Source: an uncultured Bacteroidota bacterium (GTDB taxonomy: Bacteria; Bacteroidota; Bacteroidia; Chitinophagales; Chitinophagaceae). From it: a DNA stretch of 64,000 bases. The position numbers were made by a program, and so were the translations under genes. Below the pieces are notes generated by a model, which worked only from the letters and a program-made list of their open reading frames with translations, was not told the DNA's origin and did no database searches. Where the stretch lies: positions 1 through 64,000 of the forward strand of contig CAIKOJ010000180.1 of assembly GCA_903829015.1 (NCBI GenBank), read 5' to 3'. Shown here piece by piece: positions 24,434-31,863 of this stretch. How positions within the stretch are numbered: position 1 is the first letter of the stretch; every line of letters starts with the position of its first letter.

Positions 24434-26165
24434 ATGAAAAAAAAACATCATTTTAAAACTATGCCTTAGCATAGTGTCGATTTCAATTATGGCAGAAGTA
24501 TCTTTTGCGCAAGTCCTCGTTGGAGGACCAACAAATCCAGATCTGCTTTGGTTTTCAACACCAGGTACAATAAACGGCATCAATACAGCACTCATAGATT
24601 ATCCTGGTACAGCTGCATCGAGCGGACAATTGGGTGCATGCGCATATGGCGCAAGACCAGGTACTTTTGGTGCCACCAATGGTGGAGTAGTCCTTACTGA
24701 TTTTGGTTCTGGTTTTACTATCAACATTCCGTACCCGGCAGCAAGTGGAACCAGCATGTATTCTGTGCCTGATGTGATCATAGGTGATAACATTCAGTAT
24801 AAAGGTCAGTACATTATGGCGGTAGGATTTGTTAACGGCGCAGGCAACGTGCAGATTGACTACTACGATATTGCCTACATAGCACCGGGTATTTTTACAG
24901 CTACCTACCACAGCAACACTGTCGTTCCGCTGGGCTGGTACGTATGCCACGGTACAGTGCATTTGGACGTTATAGCCGAGCATGACAACATTTACCTCGG
25001 CAGGCCAATTTGCAATCGTTTTTTTGTAACTTTTGATGTGGCATTTGGTCCGTTCTTAGGCACGTTTGATGTTTATGCCGCAGAGGGGAGTCTCTCAACT
25101 TACGGGCTCATCAGTGCCGTAACAGATGTTACCACTGCCGCCACACACCCTATAGATAACTGGGAACCTGATGTAGCAGCTATAGAATATACTATTGGCG
25201 GCGTAAATTATGATGTAGCACGGATAACCTGGGTGTCGCAGGGCAATGATGGTGTGTTTGAAGTAAACTGGGCACCTGCACTTGGTTTGTTCGGTGGCGG
25301 CATCATTGCCTATGCCCCAGGCGGTACAGACTATTATTATGCGCCACGTATTGATGCAGATGACGACTACACCACAAACTTTCTTGCCTCAAAATCAAAT
25401 TATAAAACAGTATTCATTCACAAGTTTGGAGGAATCCAAAGAATAGAATCTCACGACGATGGCCCAGGTGGTTTCCTGAATGTGCCTTCCAATTGGGTTG
25501 ATTTACAAACTTATGATGTAACATACGCCCCCGTACCTTACTTACATTATTCTCCTGCGGTAGCATATGGAACAAATGGCCCAGTTAGTGTGCAATTCAT
25601 GGTTACGGAAGGATTGTATGAATCCTCGGCAACAAATTCCGATTTTTTTCTCTTGACTCCAATTGATGAAACTAATCCAACTACTGTATCAACAGATCCT
25701 TTCCCAAGTGTTTTACAGTCTTATTTTAAGACAAATACTAGTTCCATTTTGTCGTCAGCTTCCGAATATGCAAATGCGGTCAGTACACCAGTGAATGAAA
25801 TATCAGGCGCATCGCTGGTGGCTTGGACATCTTTGAACGCAGGGAATTATGAAATAAGTTATAAACGTTGCGCATACTCAAGTTCATCTACGCACGGTTA
25901 TGCGTATAGAAATAGTAAAAATGTAACATCCTCGGTCGACGGCGAAATAAATATTGTACCCAACCCCGCTACCAATTCTATTACTATCACAAATGCCGCA
26001 GGCAGGTATTGTATTAAGAATGTGCTGGGGCAAATAGTTTTGGATGGCAATATAACTGCCGGCCAGCAGGTGGCTGATATATCTGGTTTGCAGACAGGTA
26101 ATTATATACTTACGTTATACAATGAAGGTAAGGAAATAGCAAACAAAAAAATCGTGAAAAATTAA
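24434..26165 (+). CDS. T9SS-secreted protein with a frameshift in the signal peptide
   Basis: About 576 residues if the A9 tract at 24437-24445 is read as A8. The frame then runs from ATG 24434 through KNIILKLCLSIVSISIMAEV into the long ORF. As written, ATG 24434 stops after 11 codons (TAG 24467-24469), and the only in-frame starts are GTG 24474 or ATG 24489, which lose the signal peptide. The body is beta-rich, with repeated motifs such as DYYDIAYIAPG and YYYAPRIDADDDY, and resembles propeller-type secreted proteins of unknown function. The C-terminus (IVPNPATNSITITNAAG to NKKIVKN) is a T9SS type A sorting domain. A truncated paralog lies at 20070-20149. Confidence 0.75.
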
Positions 26166-26172
26166 TTAACAT

Positions 26173-26208
26173 AAAGCCGCCCAGTAATGGTAGTTACAGG
26201 GCGGCTTT
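26173..26208 (+). terminator. Terminator after T9SS gene 24434
   Basis: A perfect 10-bp stem, AAAGCCGCCC (26173-26182) with GGGCGGCTTT (26199-26208), followed by a T-rich stretch. It lies 13 nt before the NHL ATG at 26222, just as the remnant terminator lies before copy 1. Confidence 0.75.
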
Positions 26209-26221
26209 CAATTTCATTTTT

Positions 26222-27601
26222 ATGTCAAGAACCTTAATGATCATTTTTTTAATAGCCGATCTATGCAGTTGTGAAACTTCATTTGCTCAGCGCATAACTA
26301 CTGCGGTCGGTAACGGTATTTTTGGCTTTGCGGGAGACGGTGGGCAAGCCACGGTTGCTAGTTTGTATGCTCCCGAGGCTATTGCAATTGATGCCAAAGG
26401 AAGGATGTTTATTACCGACAGAGATGCCACACCGCTGACCTATAGTTCCGTTAGAATGATAGATACCAATGGCGTCATTCGCACGTTTGCAGGCACTGGG
26501 GTTGTAGGGTTTAGTGGAGATAGCGGACAAGCAACTGCAGCGCAGTTGAATTTTCCACACGGTATCACTGCTGATAAAAAAGGCAATCTGTATATTATGG
26601 ACGGAGGCAACAGGAGGATAAGAAAAGTAGATACCAACGGTATCATTACAACATTCGCAGGCAACGGGTCAATGACAGTTTCCGGCGATGGTGGTCCAGC
26701 TACGGCTGCCGGGCTGGGTTCTGGTAGCGGATTATGTGCAGATTCGGTAGGCAATATTTATATTGGTGCAGGCTTTTTCATTCGCAAAATAGATACACAA
26801 GGAATAATTACGAAAGTTGCAGGTACGGGCGTATCCGGATTCAGCGGTGATGGCGGTAAAGCAGATACATCGAAAATCGGAGGCTATAACCAAATTGCTT
26901 TTGACAAAAACGGAAATTTGTACTTTACGGATGTGCAAAGGATCAGGAGAATAAATTCTAGTGGATTTATATCAACTATTGCCGGCACCGGTATTAGTGG
27001 TTACAGTGGCGACGGTGGTCCGGCGACGGCAAGCAAGCTAAATGGTCCCCAAGGAGTATTTCCTGACGATTTCGGCAATCTATATATCAGTGAAGCTACC
27101 AATCACAGAATACGTAAAGTGAATGTTGCAGGTATAATCAGTACTATTGCCGGCAGTGGTGCAACTGGAACTGGCTCAGGAGGGTATGGTGGCGATGGTG
27201 GCCCCGGAACTGCCGCACGGTTAAGTTCCCCATTTAGCATATGGATTGATAAGAACAGGTACTTATACATTGCCGACCATTCAAATTCCCGCGTTCGCAG
27301 AATAGACCTCAAAGATACCGTCTTTGTAAACGGTGTAAACGAACTTACAACTCAGGCAGAAGATATGCAGGTGTACCCTAACCCCAGCAATACAGGCAAT
27401 GTGTTTGTGAACATGACAACAACAACCGGTAGTGAGCCTGCACAACTGCTAATAACCGACATTGCCGGTACGGTGGTAAAAGAGTGTGCAATAAAAACAA
27501 ATACAGAAACTGAATTGCAATTGCAACTGCCCGCCGGGCTGTATTTTATAAATGCCAGTGCCGGAAACAAACGGTGGGTTAAAAAAGTAATGGTGGAGTA
27601 A
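26222..27601 (+). CDS. NHL-repeat T9SS-secreted protein (copy 2)
   Basis: 459 residues with signal peptide (MIIFLIADLCSCETSFAQ), about six NHL blades of the AGTG-GFSGDGG-ATAA / GNLYI-RIRKV pattern, and a type A T9SS sorting domain (VYPNPSNTGNVFVNM to KRWVKKVMVE). It is a close paralog of copy 1 (20205-21578), with the sorting domain and the preceding blade almost identical. It is the second gene of duplicated unit B, directly behind the terminator of the frameshifted gene. Expected to be surface-exposed; function unknown. Confidence 0.9.
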   Translation: MSRTLMIIFLIADLCSCETSFAQRITTAVGNGIFGFAGDGGQATVASLYAPEAIAIDAKGRMFITDRDATPLTYSSVRMIDTNGVIRTFAGTGVVGFSGDSGQATAAQLNFPHGITADKKGNLYIMDGGNRRIRKVDTNGIITTFAGNGSMTVSGDGGPATAAGLGSGSGLCADSVGNIYIGAGFFIRKIDTQGIITKVAGTGVSGFSGDGGKADTSKIGGYNQIAFDKNGNLYFTDVQRIRRINSSGFISTIAGTGISGYSGDGGPATASKLNGPQGVFPDDFGNLYISEATNHRIRKVNVAGIISTIAGSGATGTGSGGYGGDGGPGTAARLSSPFSIWIDKNRYLYIADHSNSRVRRIDLKDTVFVNGVNELTTQAEDMQVYPNPSNTGNVFVNMTTTTGSEPAQLLITDIAGTVVKECAIKTNTETELQLQLPAGLYFINASAGNKRWVKKVMVE

Positions 27602-27628
27602 TGAGTAATTCCCCAATATGTATTTTTT

Positions 27629-27660
27629 AAAAAGCTGCACCCGGCCGCGTGCAGCTTTTT
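27629..27660 (+). terminator. Terminator of NHL gene copy 2
   Basis: A perfect 12-bp stem, AAAAAGCTGCAC (27629-27640) with GTGCAGCTTTTT (27649-27660). The A and T runs make it bidirectional, although the convergent CDF gene ends about 50 bp later. Confidence 0.8.
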
Positions 27661-27707
27661 AAATATTGCATGGTTAGTGATTTTTAACCAACCGTTCGTT
27701 ATTCAAT

Positions 27708-28697
27708 CTACATCACAAGTTCCTTGCCGTGCTTAGAATCTGTCCATACATTTTCCACGTCCCACACTATTCTGTCTTTCAACTCGTGTTTTCTTTCAGG
27801 GCAGTCAGCCAGTGCGCATAGCTTGCACTGATAATTTTTGCACCCGTCTATATGTATGAATAACTCTACTTGATGGTCCCAGTGTTGTTTTATAAGGTCT
27901 TCCATTCTATGGATCTCTTTGTCGGCATCGGCCACGCTGTAAAACCAGGGCAGTGTCATATGTGCATCCACATGCATCATACTGCCATATTCAATTACCC
28001 TCAGGTTATGAAGGTCTACCCATTGAGGTTCCCGTTTTTCCTGCAGCAGACCTATCACTTTATTCAGCAGCTTCATATCCATTTCGTCCATGATCCCCGA
28101 AACTGATCTTCTGATCACCCTATATCCGGTGAACATAATGATCATGGCAAAACAAAGTGCCACTATGCTATCCAGCCACAAATATTTGTTGTGTGTAAAG
28201 TAGATAAGTCCCAGGCCGGTAAGAATTGCAATGGTCGAATAGGCATCGGTTTGCAAGTGCTTTCCTGCCGAAATAAGGACCAGTGAATTGTGTTTTTCTC
28301 CCGATTTTTCGGCATACACGCCTGCCAGATAATTGATCCCTCCGGCCGCTGCAACAATAAGCAAGCCAGTATCCAGCCTTTCCAATTCGTGTGGTACTAT
28401 CAGGTGCTGTATTGCCTCATATACGATCACAACCCCGGCTACCATTATCAGGGTTCCTTCCACAGCAGAAGACAGGAATTCTGCCTTCCCATGTCCGTAG
28501 GGGTGGTTGGTGTCTCTTGGCCGCGATGCTAGTATAATACTATACAATCCCAGAAATCCCGCCGACATATTCACTATACCCTCCAGAGCATCAGTAAGCA
28601 CCGTCACAGAATGAGTAATGTACCATGCGAGCATTTTGCCCAGAAAAAGCACTATTGAGAGGAAGGCAATATTTCTCTGGATGCTGATTGGCTTCAT
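27708..28697 (-). CDS. Cation diffusion facilitator transporter
   Basis: 329 residues from ATG 28697; the ATG at 28712 overlaps the -7 box. It is a CDF/ZnT-type antiporter with about six membrane helices. The first is followed by HSVTVLTDALEGIVNM with the conserved Asp, then the loop motif DTNHPYGHGKAEFLSS. The C-terminal cytoplasmic domain carries extra cysteines (HIDGCKNYQCKLCALADCP), unusual for the family and possibly a metal-binding tail. It exports Zn, Co, Fe or Mn; the metal cannot be decided. Convergent with the NHL gene. Confidence 0.9.
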   Translation of the reverse strand: MKPISIQRNIAFLSIVLFLGKMLAWYITHSVTVLTDALEGIVNMSAGFLGLYSIILASRPRDTNHPYGHGKAEFLSSAVEGTLIMVAGVVIVYEAIQHLIVPHELERLDTGLLIVAAAGGINYLAGVYAEKSGEKHNSLVLISAGKHLQTDAYSTIAILTGLGLIYFTHNKYLWLDSIVALCFAMIIMFTGYRVIRRSVSGIMDEMDMKLLNKVIGLLQEKREPQWVDLHNLRVIEYGSMMHVDAHMTLPWFYSVADADKEIHRMEDLIKQHWDHQVELFIHIDGCKNYQCKLCALADCPERKHELKDRIVWDVENVWTDSKHGKELVM

Positions 28698-28709
28698 AAT
28701 TACGAATGC

Positions 28710-28717
28710 CAAAGATA
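28710..28717 (-). promoter_or_regulatory. -7 promoter box of CDF transporter
   Basis: Minus-strand TATCTTTG matches TAnnTTTG, 12 nt before ATG 28697. It overlaps the alternative ATG at 28712 and so rules that start out. Confidence 0.55.
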
Positions 28718-28784
28718 AAACTAAAGCAATGGAATTTAACCAGCCTTCTTTTTTATTTAATCAGCTCTTTAGTTAAAATAAGAT

Positions 28785-28792
28785 TATTTTTG
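28785..28792 (+). promoter_or_regulatory. -7 promoter box of lipoprotein 28810
   Basis: TATTTTTG matches TAnnTTTG and ends 17 nt before the ATG at 28810. Confidence 0.55.
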
Positions 28793-28809
28793 TTGTAAAT
28801 ATCCAGTTT

Positions 28810-29646
28810 ATGAAATCAGTTGCATTATCAATATTTGCTTTGGGTGCTGTTTTGCTTGCCTCTTCATGTGGAAGCGAGGGCTCAAACAACAAAGAAATTA
28901 AGGATTCTGTGGTAGTAGTTCCGTTGGCGCCGGTTAGTATTGGTACTGTCAGTCCGTCTCCCGATTTTCCGGGTGCAACATTGGCAATCAACTCTGTTAA
29001 AGCTGAAAAAGTAGGCAAAGATTCGGCAAAAGTTACATTTAAGTTTGATGTGAAAAACTACGAACTCAAACTGCAAACCACCGACAACGGCACAAAAATG
29101 TGCAACAATTCAGATAAAGGACAGCACATTCATTTTATTCTTGATAATGCTCCTTACAAAGCATTGTATGAGCCTACCAACGATGTAACGCTGCCCAACG
29201 ACGGCAAAGAACATTACCTGGTGGCATTCCTCTCGCGCTCATATCATGAATCTATAAAGTCAAAAGGCGCCGCATTAGTATATCATTTTAAGATCGATGA
29301 AAAAGGAAATCTGAAGAAACTGGAAGACCCTAAAACGCCTATGATAACCTATAGCCGTCCAAAAGGCGATTACGTAGGAAAAGATACGGCCAACATCTTG
29401 CTCGATTTCTATGTGTGGAATTGCGAACTGGGTGTTAACAGTTATAAAGTAAGAATTGACGCTACGAATGAAGACCGTAGTACCCAAAGGCTAAATGTAC
29501 TTCAGACCGAATGGCACCCATATTTCCTACAGAATCTCGGAACCGGTAAGTGTAAGGTGGTACTCACTCTGCTGGATAAAGACAACAAACCTGTGGAAGG
29601 CCCAATGACATCAGCCACCAGAGAATTTAATTTGAAAGCCCAGTAA
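28810..29646 (+). CDS. Lipoprotein with beta-rich domain
   Basis: 278 residues. The signal peptide ends in a lipobox (LLASSC, Cys about 20), followed by a Ser/Asn/Lys spacer. The mature region contains repeated beta-strand segments, including GQHIHFILDNAPYKALYEPTN and DFYVWNCELGVNSYKVRID. The GQHIHF-ILDN text resembles the copper-homeostasis/PCuAC-like or phosphopeptide-binding beta-sandwiches that bury histidines, but I do not assign a family. The membrane peptide gene 29667 follows 20 bp later and may share its transcript. Confidence 0.7.
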   Translation: MKSVALSIFALGAVLLASSCGSEGSNNKEIKDSVVVVPLAPVSIGTVSPSPDFPGATLAINSVKAEKVGKDSAKVTFKFDVKNYELKLQTTDNGTKMCNNSDKGQHIHFILDNAPYKALYEPTNDVTLPNDGKEHYLVAFLSRSYHESIKSKGAALVYHFKIDEKGNLKKLEDPKTPMITYSRPKGDYVGKDTANILLDFYVWNCELGVNSYKVRIDATNEDRSTQRLNVLQTEWHPYFLQNLGTGKCKVVLTLLDKDNKPVEGPMTSATREFNLKAQ

Positions 29647-29666
29647 AAAAGACCAGTTATATAGGT

Positions 29667-29765
29667 ATGAGAAAATTCACAAACAAATCACTTTTCATGA
29701 TCCTGCTCGGCGTTGCGTGCATGGCAGGGGCTATTTATTTCTTCATAAATATGATTTCTAATTAG
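29667..29765 (+). CDS. 32-residue single-helix membrane peptide
   Basis: ATG 29667 to TAG 29763-29765 encodes RKFTNKSLFMILLGVACMAG followed by AIYFFINMISN: a basic N-terminus, one transmembrane helix and a short polar end. It starts 20 bp after the lipoprotein gene on the same strand, with no terminator between. The positive-inside pattern and placement favour a real small gene, but no homolog is recognised and the evidence is only composition and context. Confidence 0.45.
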   Translation: MRKFTNKSLFMILLGVACMAGAIYFFINMISN

Positions 29766-29802
29766 GTCCCCCAAAAATTCAATGCCCTACCTCCGCCAGA
29801 AT

Positions 29803-30170
29803 CAACACACACACACACGCACACACACGCATTCCCAAAGCCCTGAAAGGGCGCAATTCCCCAGCATAGGGCATCGCCCTATGAACTCGCACCCTATGAA
29901 TCGCACCATGGGCATTGCCCTACGAGACCACACGCCACCATCCCACACAAGCCCTGCAAGGGCGTAATCCTCCAGCATAGGGCATCGCCCAATGAATCCA
30001 CGACATATTTACAGCACCCAAGCCCTGCAAGGGCGTAATCCCCCAGCATAGGGCAACGCCCTATGAACTCGCGCCGATGAATCGCACCCTATGAATCGCA
30101 CCCTATGAATCGCGCCATGGGCATCGCCCTATGCCCACACGCCACCACGCACCACGCACCACGCATTATA
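29803..30170. repeat. CA microsatellite and three two-hairpin intergenic modules
   Basis: A (CA)n tract with GC interruptions lies at about 29804-29830. Three modules follow. Each has hairpin A (GCCCTGnAAGGGC at 29840-29852, 29951-29963 and 30022-30034), a 12-nt spacer ending CAG, and hairpin B (CATAGGGC-ATC-GCCCTATG at 29865-29883, with variants at 29976-29994 and 30047-30065). Further half-copies (CCCTATGAATCGCA) reach 30133, then heptamer CACCACG repeats to 30168. The region matches the ribF-xth modules and fills most of the gap 29766-30348; the last 180 bp hold only the OmpA upstream region. Confidence 0.8.
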
Positions 30171-30348
30171 TTTCCCTCCACAATCAATTTCGGAAAATAA
30201 AACCGCACCATTTTCGTTTATACACAAACGTGTATTTCAGCAACGTTTCCGAAGAGAAAATTTTTAGTATTAACACAGTATTAAGTAAACACTTAGTCGA
30301 ATTATTAGAACTTTGTATCAATTTCGCATTACACACCAAAACATAAAT

Positions 30349-31200
30349 ATGCAGATCAAACAAATTTTATTTCTTGCGCTGGCCTCAGTATCGGTTGTAT
30401 CCTGCGCACCTACTAAAAAGAACCTCAAAAAATGTACAGAAAACTATAACCACCTCGATAGCACCTACAAAGTGCTGCAGGGCGACTATAACTTCTGTAA
30501 AGAACAACATGCGGTCGACATGGCCAAAATTCAGGCACTCGAAAACCAGTTGGCTGATGCAAAAAGCAACAACAGTCAGTTGCTGAATCAAATGAAAGAC
30601 CTTTCTATCATTTCTGGTTCACAGGCCGAGAGCATTAAGAAATCGCTCGACAATATTGGCGTGAAAGATCAATACATCAACGAGCTGCAAAGAGCAATTA
30701 CCCGCAAAGACTCTATGAATATGGCACTGGTCATAAACCTGAAAAGTGCTGTGGGCAACCTCAATGATAAAGACATAAACATAAAAGTAGACAAGGGCGT
30801 TGTGTATGTTGATATCTCAGACAAAATGCTGTTCAAGAGCGGAAGCTGGGATGTAACAGAGCAGGCAAGCGAAGTATTGGGCAAAGTGGCTAAAGTGCTT
30901 ACCGCTCAACCTGATATCGAATTCATGGTAGAAGGCCATACAGATAATGTTTCCTTCAAAAAAGGCGAACTGGACGACAACTGGGACCTGAGCACTAAGC
31001 GTGCAACATCAGTAGTGAGAATTTTGCAGCAGAAGTACGGAGTGCCTCCGGCTCACATGACCGCTGCTGGTAGGGGAGAGTATCTGCCTATTGCTCCTAA
31101 CGATTCTAAAGATGGTAAGGCTACCAACAGAAGGACTAGGATCGTGATCCTTCCTCAGCTTGATCAGTTCTTTAAGTTGTTAGAGAAACCAAGAAACTAA
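30349..31200 (+). CDS. OmpA-family peptidoglycan-binding lipoprotein
   Basis: 283 residues from ATG 30349; the ATG at 30313 would precede the signal sequence. The lipobox is VVSC (Cys about 19). A coiled-coil region of about 100 residues (KNLKKCTENYNHLDSTYK to QAESIKKSLDNIG) leads into an OmpA C-terminal domain with MVEGHTDNVSF (about 192-203) and TNRRTRIVIL. It anchors the outer membrane to peptidoglycan. A single gene, ended by the strong terminator at 31223. Confidence 0.92.
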   Translation: MQIKQILFLALASVSVVSCAPTKKNLKKCTENYNHLDSTYKVLQGDYNFCKEQHAVDMAKIQALENQLADAKSNNSQLLNQMKDLSIISGSQAESIKKSLDNIGVKDQYINELQRAITRKDSMNMALVINLKSAVGNLNDKDINIKVDKGVVYVDISDKMLFKSGSWDVTEQASEVLGKVAKVLTAQPDIEFMVEGHTDNVSFKKGELDDNWDLSTKRATSVVRILQQKYGVPPAHMTAAGRGEYLPIAPNDSKDGKATNRRTRIVILPQLDQFFKLLEKPRN

Positions 31201-31222
31201 GGGTAAAAACATTCTAATACGG

Positions 31223-31257
31223 AGCCCCGACAGTCGCAAGATTGCCGGGGCTTTTTT
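31223..31257 (+). terminator. Terminator after OmpA gene
   Basis: AGCCCCG (31223-31229) pairs with CGGGGCT (31246-31252), followed by a run of six T. Confidence 0.8.
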
Positions 31258-31378
31258 AATTACACTATTTGGTACCCAGTATCCAATAGTTTGTTCTGCA
31301 CTGCCAAAACAACCCTGCTAAAGTTTGTTCGTATCTTTATATTTTTATGCAGAGAAATAACTTCAATTAAGCGCTAAT

Positions 31379-31852
31379 ATGGACCAGTACAATGTCTTTT
31401 ATAACAAAACGATGAATATTGTTCTGGCGCTGATACTTCCATCGTTCGTAATTCCTCCCTTCATTTATTTAATGGCACACTACCTGCCAAACCTGCCCGA
31501 CTGGGTGATTGTGCCCTGTATTTTTTTATTATTGGGTATTGTAATTCTGCTCTCATTCAGGCTCGTAAAAAGTTTGAACAAACAGGCGATGCTCACCCTC
31601 AACAACGACGGTTTCGTCATCGATTTTGTAGAAACTAATAAGGCAAATCCTCCTTCGTTCGAAGTGAAGTCTTATGAAATAGTAAAGTGTAAGCCGGTTA
31701 TCAAGAGCAATAACATTTACATGAGCCTCGAAACCTCCGTTGCGCCTTATACTTTCAATATCTGTGCTACCAGCCGTGAGCAGGACGATATCGTGAATTT
31801 CTTAACTCTAATGCGTAAAATATCAGAAATGTGCGGACAGGAAGCATCCTGA
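31379..31852 (+). CDS. Two-helix membrane protein, unknown family
   Basis: 157 residues. Two transmembrane helices (about 14-35, IVLALILPSFVIPPFIYLMA, and about 44-62) are joined by a very short loop (HYLPNLPDW). A soluble domain of about 90 residues follows, with a PH-like beta pattern (AMLTLNNDGFVIDFVE, YTFNICATSREQDDIVNFL). The layout recalls bacterial PH-domain membrane proteins, but the family is not certain. It ends 11 bp from the convergent paaZ gene. Confidence 0.65.
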   Translation: MDQYNVFYNKTMNIVLALILPSFVIPPFIYLMAHYLPNLPDWVIVPCIFLLLGIVILLSFRLVKSLNKQAMLTLNNDGFVIDFVETNKANPPSFEVKSYEIVKCKPVIKSNNIYMSLETSVAPYTFNICATSREQDDIVNFLTLMRKISEMCGQEAS

Positions 31853-31863
31853 GAGCCCCGTCA

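Noticed and set aside
24474-26165. GTG 24474 as the true start
   Set aside because: It gives a protein with no full signal peptide, while a one-base change gives a standard one from ATG 24434.
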